Below, piece after piece: positions 27,301 to 36,475 of a stretch of DNA of 64,000 nucleotides. The stretch lies in assembly GCA_003013855.2 (NCBI GenBank), contig ML058586.1:2966196-3030195 (forward strand), read 5' to 3'. The number at the start of each line of letters is the position of its first letter. The first letter of the stretch is position 1. A model generated the notes under the pieces. That model was not told the origin of the DNA. It made no database searches and saw only the letters and a list, made by a program, of their open reading frames with translations. The position numbers were made by a program, and so were the translations under genes. The stretch is from Liriodendron chinense (Eukaryota > Streptophyta > Magnoliopsida > Magnoliales > Magnoliaceae).

Positions 27301-28537
27301 TAGTCTTTTCTTATTAAAATTGCATTATCTCTCAAAAAAAAAAAAAACAGTGATCAATACAAAAAAGATAATCTTCTATCAGAATCAAAAGCTTAATAAG
27401 AACCAAAAACAATTACAGGGCTGATGAACCAGGGCAAAATCAAAATTTAAACTAAACCAAGGATGATGAGCATATTAATCATAAAATCTAAACTTAGTAT
27501 CCCACATTGTCTATCTCCAGCTTCAATTTCATATAACTTAGTATCCCACATTGTCTATCTCCAGCTTCAATTTCATATTGTCTGGCTCAAGTTTACTTAG
27601 GTATTTCTATAATTCCTACCTGCAGTACGTTTCAGGGGTCAATTTTTTAACAGCGTCCTGCAACAGGCAGTGCTTAAAATTGCATGGCTCATGTTCACAA
27701 ACAGGTAGGCACTGATTCATTAAAATTCCTACAAGAACCCTGATTTTCCCTATTGTCTCAGGTGAACAAATGCTGGTCTTTTTGGCTTTTCGCCACAACA
27801 AGACGTTACTGAAATCAGGTAATTTGGCTGTAGCAGCTCCCAAACCTCCCGAGAAGCAACAAAACGACAAGAAATTAAATCAAATGCAATAAAACTCCTA
27901 CGTAGGTTAACCAACCAAGCATCACCTTTCCACAACCACGAATTTTTCAAGAACCCCTAAACATCAACACAACAGTATCAAATTCAGCCAAATGAAAAGG
28001 CAGACCATGTGTTTGTCACAGGAAGTTAGGAACCCCAACTTCCAATCCAAACCTAACGATACAAAATCAGCATGAAGAACCTTAATTTTTCATACGAATT
28101 GCTAAATCCATCTATCCATTGTTACCGAAAACTAGATGCCAAGTCGAAATCAAAAGCAAGCCATGATTCCTCCCTATAACCTCAATTCACCCGGAAAAGA
28201 CCTAATTTCCACCGTATCATCAGACGTACCCTCGTTCATTGTGAAACCCTAGTGTGTTCGAAACGACAAATGACTAAACTCGAAAACAGTCGATTCCAAC
28301 ACAATCTACATGGAAGCGAGGCAACCCTAAAAGAAAGAGATCTGCAAACTCGAAATCACCGACCTCACCTTGACTTGGAGCGTTTTCTTCGGAACAGAGC
28401 TTGATAGATTGCAGGGATTTGCGGAAGGAATCCATGGCGGAAACCGCTCTCTGCTGATGGATTTGAATCTCTCGGTCGCAGATCAGTCGCAGATCCGCCA
28501 TTTTCCGATGAACGGATTGCTCCTTCCTGCCCTGCAT
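9089..28537 (-). CDS. SPC25: Kinetochore protein SPC25 homologue, 7 exons over 19.4 kb
   Basis: SPC25 is a subunit of the NDC80 kinetochore complex (NDC80, NUF2, SPC24, SPC25). Its C-terminal globular domain pairs with SPC24 and joins the complex to the inner kinetochore. CDS exons on the minus strand are 28537-28369, 24650-24585, 23814-23668, 11487-11374, 11279-11190, 10858-10736 and 9384-9089. They total 1005 nt, or 334 residues plus stop. Every junction is GT..AG and every phase agrees. Visible features are an N-terminal basic/helical part, coiled-coil exons 2-3, the RWD-type SPC25 core AISWYNMVLGFRIE, and the DTKELMRELNQTNGLFKFVR helix. A serine- and basic-rich tail ends RRTPRLK. The first ATG (28537) or the in-frame ATG at 28501 may be the start; the second gives 322 residues. 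Introns 1 and 3 are packed with transposons. Confidence 0.9.
9610..9730. repeat. Degenerate 'gatatgg/ctgatatga' repeat in SPC25 intron 6
   Basis: A short stretch with recurring gatatgg, gctgatat and gatatgac words, a common plant intronic/intergenic repeat style. The rest of intron 6 (9385-10735) holds poly-T-rich tracts near 10045-10115 and nothing else that I recognise. Confidence 0.4.
10736..10858 (-). CDS. SPC25: SPC25 exon 6
   Basis: 123 nt encoding LLNCEPYIEDTKELMRELN followed by QTNGLFKFVRTMRERFLVA, the end of the globular domain. Confidence 0.88.
11190..11279 (-). CDS. SPC25: SPC25 exon 5
   Basis: 90 nt encoding GVKFIFNKIDMENPNKEY followed by LFTIRHVNDTYT, the central part of the globular domain. 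Intron 4 is only 94 bp. Confidence 0.88.
11374..11487 (-). CDS. SPC25: SPC25 exon 4
   Basis: 114 nt encoding ..ELEKQNNQDI.. and the core motif AISWYNMVLGFRIEAGK. I chose the acceptor GAAAG at 11488-11489 because it keeps the family spacing between the exon 3 end and NQDI. A second possible acceptor, TTTTGCAG, lies 9 bp further in and would drop three residues. Confidence 0.85.
11736..12278 (+). mobile_element. 3' fragment of a non-LTR retrotransposon (LINE) in SPC25 intron 3
   Basis: Decayed reading frames keep the post-RT LINE signature (KYGVRTDGGASH and VGHGNHIHF.EDR). A long T-rich 3' UTR follows, ending in A14 at 12265-12278. It contains a 40-bp internal tandem duplication ('ggatatcagtttttaggg' at about 11840 and 11888). 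No confident target duplication was found. Confidence 0.65.
12617..13556 (+). repeat. 5' LTR of the Gypsy element
   Basis: 940 bp, TG..CA bounded. It carries four copies of the GC-rich word GGGCGCCCGA or close variants at 12806-12920, in otherwise AT-rich DNA. A TATTTAAG box near 12992 could serve as the LTR promoter. Confidence 0.95.
13561..13572 (+). promoter_or_regulatory. Primer-binding site, tRNA-Met type
   Basis: TGATATCAGAGA, four bases after the 5' LTR, differs slightly from the usual TGGTATCAGAGC. Confidence 0.7.
13832..17635 (+). pseudogene. Gag-pol polyprotein of the Gypsy element, frameshifted in integrase
   Basis: One long frame of about 1267 codons. In order it holds gag (about residues 1-350), a CX2CX4HX4C zinc knuckle at residue 353, an aspartic protease DSG near residue 450, and reverse transcriptase with YFDD near residue 809. 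RNase H follows with DASG near residue 956, then the integrase HHCC finger at about 1140-1181. Near 17465-17500 the frame slips, and the last residues of this frame are out-of-register. The integrase catalytic core continues in another frame (17510-17670), meets TGA at 17671-17673, and resumes at 17674-18648. So gag, PR, RT and RNase H look intact while integrase has one frameshift and one nonsense codon. Confidence 0.9.
17692..18648 (+). pseudogene. Integrase C-terminal part and chromodomain of the Gypsy element
   Basis: Continues the polyprotein after the stop at 17671. It includes the integrase core motif STAYHPQTNGQTE, the GPF-type C-terminal module, and a chromodomain near residues 225-290 (RYLVKWRN with EST W). 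The frame runs past the polypurine tract into the 3' LTR. Chromodomains guide integration toward particular chromatin. Confidence 0.9.
18575..19453 (+). repeat. 3' LTR of the Gypsy element
   Basis: 879 bp. It lacks about 60 bp of the GC-rich segment present in the 5' LTR but is otherwise nearly identical. The deletion joins two GGGCGCCCGA-like words, as expected for recombination between short direct repeats. Confidence 0.95.
20805..22110. repeat. Three diverged copies of an intronic repeat (SPC25 intron 3)
   Basis: Segments near 20815-21070, 21325-21600 and 21950-22110 share the order 'aaccatgggc(cc)actcatc', 'ctgttggatttttccc', 'tttctctcac', 'tttggtcc(a/g)', 'gtgtaacctacc'. Two of them end in an 'acgtaacaaattgcaaatcc(t)' block followed by A-rich tracts. 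No coding potential was recognised. The rest of the intron, 19459-20800 and 22111-23940, holds only short unassigned repeats. Confidence 0.6.
23632..23660. repeat. (GAG)n microsatellite next to the SPC25 exon 3 donor
   Basis: About nine GAG/GGA triplets. On the gene strand it is a pure (TCC)n pyrimidine tract starting at about the eighth base of intron 3. Confidence 0.9.
23668..23814 (-). CDS. SPC25: SPC25 exon 3
   Basis: 147 nt encoding the conserved coiled-coil stretch starting VKTRKEAERIA and including VQDQRARRDEYSAIISKQL. Its donor GTAAGTT is followed directly by a (TCC)n tract on the gene strand. Confidence 0.88.
23943..24123 (+). mobile_element. tRNA-derived SINE in SPC25 intron 2
   Basis: B-box-like ggttcgaga at about 23985, the shared tail 'gtgattaaccgggtcggtg..ttgcatgactaac', and an A-rich end of about 18 A residues. 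The tail is homologous to the SINE at 8380-8533. I could not define a target duplication. Confidence 0.65.
24585..24650 (-). CDS. SPC25: SPC25 exon 2
   Basis: 66 nt encoding KLGKLKDHLRQLEDELVKAL, a predicted coiled-coil segment. The acceptor is TTTGTAG and the donor is CAG|GTATGG, joining in phase to exon 3. Confidence 0.85.
24741..25012. repeat. 136-bp tandem duplication in SPC25 intron 1
   Basis: Two adjacent copies (24741-24876 and 24877-25012) begin 'aaataagccataaaactg' and differ at only a few sites. The LINE insertion point at 25021-25029 is directly beside the second copy. Confidence 0.85.
25041..26087 (+). pseudogene. LINE reverse transcriptase fragment
   Basis: 348 codons with the LINE RT landmarks AFIPGRQIIDNALIAHE, FKLDVEKAYDRV, GLRQGDPLSPFLF and the catalytic FADDTLLF. 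The conserved N-terminal part (FMREFFKRG) lies just upstream in another frame, so there is a frameshift near 25080. A stop at 26088 ends this part. Confidence 0.9.
26111..27241 (+). pseudogene. LINE C-terminal region with zinc-binding reverse-transcriptase domain
   Basis: 376 codons continuing the same LINE after a frameshift. It has the GNGERIRFWEGIWVGD segment and the C-terminal zf-RVT module (WKYKAPPKIVAFGWLV.., CLCC.., SDHLFVHC, W..). It ends at TAG just before the T-rich 3' UTR. Confidence 0.88.
27485..27578. repeat. 47-bp tandem duplication in SPC25 intron 1
   Basis: The block 'aacttagtatcccacattg...cttcaatttcatat' occurs twice in direct succession and is nearly identical. Confidence 0.8.
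28369..28537 (-). CDS. SPC25: SPC25 exon 1 (start codon)
   Basis: Encodes the N-terminus with MADLRLICDREIQIHQQRA (second ATG at 28501) and ends ..APSQ plus one base before GTGAGG. The upstream ATG at 28537 adds 12 basic residues. The family usually shows a short variable leader before the conserved MADLRL-like stretch, so both starts are possible. Confidence 0.88.
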
Positions 28538-28555
28538 TTTCTCTTTTCGAGGGTC

Positions 28556-28607
28556 TTGGAGGGAGGGAGGGAGGGAGGGAAAGAGAGGGAGCGAGAGAGA
28601 GGGAGAG
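28556..28607 (-). promoter_or_regulatory. Pyrimidine-rich 5' leader of SPC25
   Basis: On the gene strand this is a (CCCT)n/(CT)n-rich tract 20-70 bases before the first ATG, typical of plant 5' UTRs and core promoters. No clear TATA box was seen between it and the fold-back element at 28621. Confidence 0.45.
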
Positions 28608-28620
28608 CTTCTTTTGTTTG

Positions 28621-29159
28621 GGAAGCGGATTGCGTACTCAGCAACTTAGTACGGTAAGCGTACTGAGTAAACTCTGTGGGGTCCACCGTGATTTATGTAT
28701 TTTATCCACGCCGTCCATCAATTTTATCAAATAATTTTATTCTTTTGAGAGAAAAAATGAAGCATATCTAAATCTCAAGTGGACTATACCACAGGAAAAG
28801 TTTGAATTGAATTTCCACCGTTGAAGAATTCTTGGGGGCCACATAAGCTTTTGATCAAGATGATATTTGTGTTTTCCCTTCATCCATGTCTTTTTTATAT
28901 TAGCAACAGGTTGGATGACAAATAAACATCACTGTGGGCCCTAGAAAGGTTTCAACGGTGGAAATAATTATTCCCACTGTTTCTTGTGGTATGATCCACT
29001 TGAGCATTGGATATGCTTCAATTTTGGGTTCAACCACTAAAATGAGCTGTAAAAACAAATGAACGGCGTGGATAGATCACATACATTCACAGTGGGCCCA
29101 AAATAGTTTACTCACTACGATAAAAGTGTACTGAGTAACTCAGTACGGAATCCAATTTC
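28621..29159. mobile_element. Fold-back MULE-type element at the SPC25 promoter
   Basis: The ends are GGAAGCGGATTGCGTACT and an inverted partner ending ..GGAATCCAATTT. The core pair 'ccacgccgtccat' / inverted 'aacggcgtgga' lies inside. Candidate 9-bp flanks are TTTTGTTTG (28612-28620) and CTTCGTTTG (29160-29168), 7 of 9 matching. Its inner end lies 84 bp from the first SPC25 ATG. Confidence 0.75.
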
Positions 29160-29234
29160 CTTCGTTTGAATCTCGGAAGATTAGCCCGCCATTCGTTTCT
29201 CAAAAAGCATTGTCACAAATAAGGTCGAGTTTTT

Positions 29235-29460
29235 AAAATATCGTGATATTATCGCCGATGATCTTTTCAAAATCTTCCAAGTTCTTAATTTTTCACGATT
29301 TTATCGCGATAATGTTGCGATTTTAATATAATAAATATTTAAATAATTAATTATACAAATATTTTAAATTTATGAAATTATTTATAAATTCAAAATAATT
29401 ATTTTAAATACTTTATTTTCAGCGATATTTTCCCGATAATATCGCGAAAAGTAAAAATTT
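29235..29460. repeat. AT-rich stretch with clustered TATCGCGAT-type palindromes
   Basis: Words such as atcgtgatattatcgc, tttatcgcgataat and ccgataatatcgcg recur in both orientations around an AT-only centre (29330-29410). No coding or known-element signature was recognised. Confidence 0.5.
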
Positions 29461-29950
29461 CAAAATTCCTGAGAAAAACTCGTGGGGAGAACGAGATTTG
29501 TCACTAGGCTCCAATGGGAGTTATATGATACTCGGGCAGCATATGACGCCTGATACACAGGCACTTGGAAATTATACAAGTGGCATATATTAATTCAAAT
29601 TAAACCCATGAAAATATTGAACAGTCTGTCTCTGCTCTTCCGTCCCAAGATCAGGTTTTCAATACCTGCTATTCGTGGACACCTCTTTGGTGAAGTGTAA
29701 CCGTTGGATATCTTTCAGTTTTAGCCGTCCAAAAAATGTCCACCAACCCAGCAATCAGATCATTAAATAAGCTTAATTGTTAGTTCAGGTACACCTAAAC
29801 TCTAAACCATAATCTATAAATGTTTACTTTGACATGATCTTATGGTACATATGCAACTTACAAGTGCCTGTGTAACATCCATCACACTCTTCCTGAGTAC
29901 AAAAGCTTCCTCTTTCTCAGAAGTCAGAACGACCGAGAAATTGCAAGACG

Positions 29951-30374
29951 GGTGGGCCCACCTTGATGTCTTTATTGTGTATCCACGCCGTTTGTCCGTT
30001 TTTTCAGATCACTTTATGAGATGATCTCAGAATGAAATAGATTCAAATCTCAGGTATACCATAATGTAGGAAACAGTGGTGATTGATTATTAGAAACTTT
30101 TTGTGGGCCAAAAATGTTTGCTGATAATTGTTTTTTCCCCTTAATCCAGGTTTATTTGACCTTATCAAAAGTTTGGATGGAAAATAAACATTAGTAAATT
30201 ACGGTGGGCCCTGGGAAGTTTTAAATGGTAAAGCGTTCGTTCACCACTTTTTCTTCTAGTATGGTCCACCTGAGATTTGGATCTGATTCATTTTTTCGTT
30301 TAATACAATTAAATGATATGATAAAACAGATGGACGGCATGGATGCACAATAAATACATCAAGGTGGGCCCACG
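29951..30374. mobile_element. Fold-back element copy
   Basis: Bounded by inverted ggtgggcccaccttgatg..catcaaggtgggccca with 'ccacgccgtttgtccg' and 'gatggacggcatgga' as inner arms. Its outer TIR is not clear on the left. Confidence 0.75.
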
Positions 30375-30807
30375 GCAAGGGCCCAACCCTCCTGGGTTAG
30401 GCGGGTGCGCACCTAATCCGCGCCCGAGAAGGAGATATTTACTGAAATAGCCCTGAGTTGTGACTTTTAACTAAAAGTCCAATTTCTCGTCTGGTTCATC
30501 TTTTTTAACCTTATGACGAGAAATTAAAACTTGATTGTTGAAAATGCCCCTCCGACAGATTCCCCTAGGCACTATGGATTTCCACTGAGCACATGGTGGT
30601 TAGAGGGACATTCTCGACTGTAAAATTTTCAATTTGTCATCAAAAGGACCAAAAAGATGAGCTGGACAAGAAGTTGGACTTTTAGTAAAAAATAACCACA
30701 CCGCGGAGCTATTGTAGTAAAAAATCCCTTCAATAAGGGACACTGACACGTGATGGGGAATGGATTCGGTCAGATCGGGGTAATACCAAGTTCAGTGAGG
30801 CGGTCAC

Positions 30808-31254
30808 CATGGACCCACATGGATGTATGTGCTATATATGGACACAATTCATCTATTTTTCCGAATTATTTTAGAGAATGAGCTCAAAACTAAAATAGAT
30901 CAAAAGCACAAGTGAACCACACCATAAGTAATATTTGGTGATTGATGATTAAAAACTTCTTGTGGCCATGGGAGTTTTGGATCAAGATGATATTTGCTTT
31001 TTCCCTTCATTCAAATTTTTGTGACCTTATCAAAAGATTGGATGGATAATGGACATTATGGTGAGACCTAAGAAGCTTTTAATGGTGGGCGTTCAATCAC
31101 CACATTTTTCCTGTGGTGTGGTCCACCTAATATTTGGATCTACTTCTCTTTGGAACCATGACCTAAAATGAGAGGTAAAAGCGGATGATGATATGCAAAA
31201 AAATAATAATAATAATAAAACAAAATAAAATAAATTACATGAAGGTAGACCTAC
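30808..31254. mobile_element. Fold-back element copy, diverged
   Basis: Shows the family order: 'gaatgagctcaaaactaaa', 'gtgaaccacaccata', 'tggtgattga', 'gttttggatcaagatgatatttg', 'ggtgtggtccacctaat'. Its right arm is broken by an (AAT)n tract at 31200-31216. Confidence 0.65.
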
Positions 31255-31332
31255 CGTCACAGCCCGACTTGAACTCGGTGTTTCCTCAACTGAAACTGCT
31301 CCTCATGTGACGCCCAGCTTTGCAATATTTTT

Positions 31333-31515
31333 TTTATATATCAACGCTGTCTATTCATTTTGCTAGCTCATTTTAAAATGGACAAAAAATGAAGCAGGTC
31401 CAAATCTCAAGTGGACCAAACCAAAGTAAATATAGTGATTGAACACCCACCATTAAAAACTCATCAAGGCCACTATAACGCCTCTATGCCATCCAACCTT
31501 TTATAAATATCTTTA
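31333..31515. mobile_element. Left half of a fold-back element
   Basis: Contains 'atatatcaacgctgtctattc' through 'catccaaccttttat' and then stops; the right arm is absent. Confidence 0.55.
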
Positions 31516-31819
31516 ATCATAATATTTATTACAACCAAACACACCCTAAAAATACTAAAACTAAACTAACTATGGTAATACAAGTTGGTCATCACGGTCA
31601 GAGCATTATCCCGCTACTTGGGGGCAGCTTCAATTTGAGGTAATCTCACTTTCACAAATGAGTGTCAATTTCATTCCATGAACACATTTTCTGTAATTAT
31701 CACTTACATTTTAATAGGCTAATTTACTTATCCTTAAACCTTCTTTTTTAAGTGTAGTTGGCATTAGAGTTACAAAATATTCCTACGTGCCTTTGAAAGT
31801 ATAACTGTTTGACACATAG

Positions 31820-32110
31820 CGCATTGTAAAGGCTGTTGTGAGGTCATAAAAGTTGTTACAGATAACCACGACAACCATTACATGTTACGGGGTCATAAAT
31901 ACTATAACAGCCGTTGTGAAAAAAATTGACTCATAAAGGCTGTTATAATCCTTGTAACGGCCTATTACACTCCCGGTAAAAGTCAAATGGCTCTATAACA
32001 ATTCATTATAGGGGCAATATGGATTCTTTGAATTAGAAAAAATAAAAAAAAATTAATAACGGTCATTATGACCATTACAATGTGTATTATAAAGGTAACC
32101 ATGGTGGCCG
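31820..32110. repeat. Repeat with 'ataac(g/a)gc(c/t)gttgt' words
   Basis: Recurring words of the type 'ggctgttgtgaggtcataa', 'aacagccgttgtgaa' and 'ggctgttataat' in both orientations. No coding potential was recognised. Confidence 0.45.
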
Positions 32111-32136
32111 TACTATTATATAATACCTTAGCTTGA

Positions 32137-32345
32137 CACTGGCAGAAACGATAGAGTAGAGTGGTTGAACTATGATATGGTAGAGCACTGAGGTCAAGGT
32201 ACCCACACCTTTGGGATGGTGGTAGACTAAGTGAAAATAACCTTGTCTCAACCTTGAGGTCAACGTATCGAATCCCAACGCCGGAGGATGACTAATAGCG
32301 TGGGTGTGTGTACTAACAGTGTAATGTGTGAACCCTGCACTCTCC
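32137..32345 (+). mobile_element. SINE-like remnant
   Basis: A box-B-like 'gtatcgaatccca' and a tail with '(a)tgactaa(t)..gtgggtgtgtgtactaac' similar to the two clearer SINEs. No poly-A or target duplication was found. Confidence 0.35.
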
Positions 32346-33694
32346 AAAATTGAAACTAGACAAGACTTTTGAAAGTGATTTTAGATGTCAATTGTCTATC
32401 TTATTATGGCTCAACAAGTTCTATTGTCCTTGTACTGAAGACAAGATTCGGAACAGGACAACTTTTAGGGATACCTAGTCTTTCAAGGAGCTCATCCCAA
32501 TACAACTCTTGCAGTAAAAGTTGGTAGAACAGTAGATAGGAGTACAATTGAGTTATGAAAAATACGTTTGATGTCTTATACAATTTACAGCTTAAGAATA
32601 CAACCAATTGCTCCAATTTCAAGTTTGTAGTGGGGCTCATGGTCAATGATTAAAGCCGTTGTTCGGATGCTTGGATGTTGAATTGGTTGTGACTTATAAC
32701 TCACTTGCAATAGTGTTTGATGTAAAAAAGAGTTTAAATAAATTAAATATAACCCTAATTTCGCGCCTACCACTAACTTGTAAAGGAAGAAAAGAGTCCT
32801 AATACAATTAAAAAATAAATAGAAAAATCTACGCAAACGGTATAACGTCTGTCGGGCGCCGTCTTCCTTCCACCGGTACGAGCAATCCACATATCTGATG
32901 GACACGAAACTTCATAGTTTTTCTAATATCAATGTAATCTTCAAGATGGTCGGTTCAGATTCTTCATATCAGTAGTAGTAGGTCACATAGACCATCTCCA
33001 ATTTTAGTGGGCGGAATTCGAAACTTTCTAGACTGTTCGTATTATTTTGGACGCCACGATCAATCCGTAACTCGGATTGATGTGAAACTTATTGGGTTTT
33101 CTCAGCATCAAGCAGCTCTACGAGATGGACGAAATGGATCATCATAAATGATCAAAATGGGCCCCACGAGTTGAGTCGAAATCTTAAAATGGGAATAGTA
33201 GTTTCCTGTTCGAATTGAAACTCCAAAACTAGAAATTTCAGCAAAGTCCGCGCGTCTCACGACCGGTTGGTAGGGAGCTATGACCAGTTGTGGATAAACA
33301 CAAATTGTCCAGTGATCTGGACTGGATTCCAGTTGAAATCGACTGGTCGGGCGACCGGTCCTTGAGCATCTACGACCAGTCATCTGACCGATCGTTAGAT
33401 GACGTCTTTTTTTACATTTTCTTTAATTCTTCCTCCAGTCTTTCTCCATCATGAACGTCATCAATCCTCGCCCTTGATCATGGGGTTCACTCCCTACATC
33501 AGATTCCTCCACTTAAAGAAAATTCAACCTTGAGTTTTGCCTCAGGTAATGATGGAGACTCGTCTTTGTCTTCTTCCACGACCTTGGCTTGAGAATCTTA
33601 CTTGGATGTGATTAGGGATACTTGTCCTCGGCCATTCCCTGGCATAGCGCAGCAAGCATTGTCGTCCTATTCTCAGCGGAAAAAAGAAAAATTA

Positions 33695-34098
33695 CAAATG
33701 GATCCACTCTATCAACTGTATTACTGAAGATTGACTGTATCTAAGGAAAACTAACATTTGACACATTCAAAAACTTATGCAAATCCATATCTATAATTTT
33801 TAGAGTAGCAACATGATCCTCTTCTTTGTTCACCACATTTGGGATATTATCTTCCTCCATCTTCTCAAAACCTTGAATATTTTCTGAGACGATGGTAAAA
33901 TGGATGCACTCTATTAACTGTGATACTGAAGATTGGCTCTATCTAAGGAAAACTAGCCTCTAACATATTCATAAACTCCTGCAAATTCATATTTATAATT
34001 TTTAGAGTGGCAATATGATTCTCTTCTTTGTTCATCACATCTGTGATATCATCTTCCTTCACCTTCTTAAAACCTTGAATATTTTTTAAGACGATGGT
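33695..34098. repeat. 202-bp tandem duplication inside the LTR-element remnant
   Basis: The block running from 'atggat(c/g)cactctat(c/t)aactgt' to 'gacgatggt' occurs twice in tandem with about 10% divergence. It duplicates the C-terminal part of the minus-strand frame. Confidence 0.8.
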
Positions 34099-34416
34099 GG
34101 GTGGTACATTTTCTTCCTCCATAGCTTCTACCTCTACTGATTCAACAGGTCCTTCAGGAGGGGTTCCCATGTCTGCATGAATGACATCTACTTCAAAATC
34201 TTGGAGAATGACTCTCGTATTTGGATGAATGATCTTTACCTCAAAAGCTTCGAGAGGAACCTGTAGTTGTTGAGGGTCGTTCGTTTCTACAAGCACATCA
34301 CGTGGAAGTCTGATTTTCAAAATCTCTATACCCAAATCATTATAACAACCCACGGCCATGAGCGTATTGGGACCTTCATCGCATGCTCCTGATCGCGCTG
34401 GAGATATTCTCACCAA
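33943..34416 (-). pseudogene. Gag-like reading frame of unknown family in the LTR-element remnant
   Basis: 157 codons, acidic, with repeated V/I-rich segments (EAFEVKIIHP, DFEVDVIHAD). Upstream, 34420-34900 in the same direction shows a decayed stretch resembling a Gypsy gag start. I do not recognise a defined domain, so the retroelement origin is inferred from context. Confidence 0.4.
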
Positions 34417-35429
34417 ACTAATACAGTGCTCTTCAACTTGAGGGCAACGTACGAAATCTTCTTCGCATCGGACATCTATGTGATTTCAAAGAGGCGCTCA
34501 ACGTCACATAGCCAGTCATCGATGCGACCCAAGCCATTGAAGTGAGGAAGATCAACCTCTGTGTAGATCTGACCATATGATCTACAAATTCTCCGCCATA
34601 CACAATAATACTCTTTTAATATTTTGATTTGTGGTCAAACCAAGCTTGTAGCCCTTGCATAGCTTGATGGTTCTTCCGCTGGAGTGTCTCAAGCGTCACT
34701 CCGAAAGCTGCCACTTGAGAAGATGGATCCCTGGAGCACCGTCCACAGGATTTTTGTCGTAGCCACCATTAAAAGCCATCACCCAAGGGAAAGCCTTGCT
34801 CTGAAGAATCGATCATTGTCTCTCCACTCGAATAACTACTCTGAATCCACGAAGCTATCAGGAATCCTCAACCGATCTTCTTTGATCTCTTGAAGGATTG
34901 TTCGAATCCACAAGTAAAAGAGACAAAACTCAAAGAGAAATTTTATAAAAGATGAATCAATATCCCTTCTACAGTGAATTAAAAAGGTGTTTAAAGACTA
35001 ATTCACATAATAGAAACCCTAGCTAGGCATGCAAATTAAGAATCCTAAACGAACTAGAAAAGAAAATAACTCAATTTGGAAAGTTTCCGCAAAACTGCGC
35101 AACAGACTCGCGCATGGTCGGGCGCCCAATGAAACATAAAATCATACAGAGAGTTTGGACAGAAATTCGATCAATTTTGGGCGCCTGGTCAAGATTGGTC
35201 GGGCGACCAATGACTTGATGATCGGGCGCCCGAAATTCAAAAGCTGGTCCAGAAACTCTCCAGAGTAATCAGGCTCATGGTCGAGCGCCCGGTGATGTGC
35301 AGTTAGGCGCCCGACTGTGCTGAATTTTCTAATCTTTGGCCTTCACTTTGTGTCTCTATAGCCTCTGTGCATTGAGATTTGAGGCGTCCGATCCCAACAT
35401 TTGATTGTGAAATTTTACTTGTGAGTAAG

Positions 35430-35580
35430 TTACAACCTACAAGTCACTTACAAGTTGTTTGAATACTGGTAAGTATTCAAGTTGTAAGTGACTTCTCTAG
35501 CCCCATGAAGTTTTCTGGCATCTTTTACCTATAAGTGACTTATAGCTTGTAAGTGATTTATAAGTGAATTTCATCCCCCA
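35430..35580. repeat. Small inverted-repeat (hairpin) element
   Basis: 'caagtcacttacaagtt' and 'caagttgtaagtgactt' form a stem around a 20-30 base loop, followed by more 'ataagtgacttata' words. This resembles a short MITE. Confidence 0.5.
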
Positions 35581-36186
35581 AAAACTACTTAGGCCTGTTT
35601 GTTTCTCCTGTAATACTGTGAACTAACTATAAATGAAGTATTTATTATTTACATTAGTAATTCATGTTGGACTTTTTTTTAGGAGGAATAGTTGCAGCCA
35701 CCTACTTTCCCTTGAAGGGACAGATGCTGGCGCTGGAAACCGTGAGGCTAATAGCAACAATGAATACAATAAAATTTGTGAATCGTCTAGGTGACTCGTG
35801 AAACCGATTGGGTTGACTGAGTCTGAGTCAGACGAGTCAGGAGACTCATCCGAATCTTAATAAGTTAAAACCATGGGCCTGATAGCACGTGAGGCAAGTC
35901 ACCGTGGGAGTTTGTGGTTCGGTCCCTACTCTTGTCTCGGGATTCCAACACTCCACCCATCTCATGGCCCACCTCATGCAAAGCTCGGATGTCAGACGTG
36001 TGCCATATTTGCATCTGCATGCATGTGGATGAGAAGGGCTGCACAAGAACGTAGGCTTAACCAACTTGCATGCATGCATACATTACATACGTGCCATAGA
36101 AGCCAACAAGCATTCCAATCTGCCGACTCAGATTCGGTACTCGGTAGTGACCCCTCCAGTACCCACTAGGGACTGGAAAAGTTCTG

Positions 36187-36475
36187 TGGGCCCTACCATG
36201 ATGTATGTGTTTTATCTACGCCGTCCATCATTTTTTTCAGCTCATTTCAAGGCATGAGCCCAAAATCGAGGCAGATCTAAACTCAGGTGGACCACACCAC
36301 AGGAAACAGTGATATTGAACGTCCACCATTAAGAACTTCCTGGGGCCCACTGTAATGTTTATCAGCTTCATCCAAAACTTTTGTAGCACCAAGAAGTTTT
36401 TAATAGTGGGCAGTCAATCACCACTGTTTTCCCCGTGGTGTGGTACACCTGAGATTTGAATCTGCCTCATTTTTT
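36187..36475. mobile_element. Fold-back element copy, right arm truncated
   Basis: Starts 'tgggccctaccatgatgtatg' with 'ctacgccgtccatca' and ends in 'tggtacacctgagatttgaa', without the closing arm. Confidence 0.65.

Larger units (their letters stand above)
25030..27345 (+). mobile_element. 5'-truncated LINE in SPC25 intron 1
   Basis: A non-LTR retrotransposon lacking ORF1 and the endonuclease. It begins within the RT region and ends with an A tract at about 27334-27347. It is flanked by the direct repeat AACAGTGAT (25021-25029 and 27346-27354), a plausible target duplication that overlaps the poly-A. 5' truncation is typical of target-primed reverse transcription. It is antisense to SPC25. 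Confidence 0.88.
32590..35420 (-). mobile_element. Degenerate non-autonomous LTR-retrotransposon remnant
   Basis: Two GC-motif-bearing AT-rich flanks (about 32700-33420 and 34900-35340) enclose a minus-strand region with a gag-like reading frame. The flanks carry CGACCGGTC and GGGCGCCCGA words like those in LTRs elsewhere in the window. They are too diverged for me to align as an LTR pair by eye, so the boundaries are rough. No RT, RNase H or integrase is present. Confidence 0.45.

Noticed and set aside
33108..33383. 91-codon minus-strand frame rich in R and G
   Set aside because: It translates the CGACCGGTC repeat of the LTR-like region.
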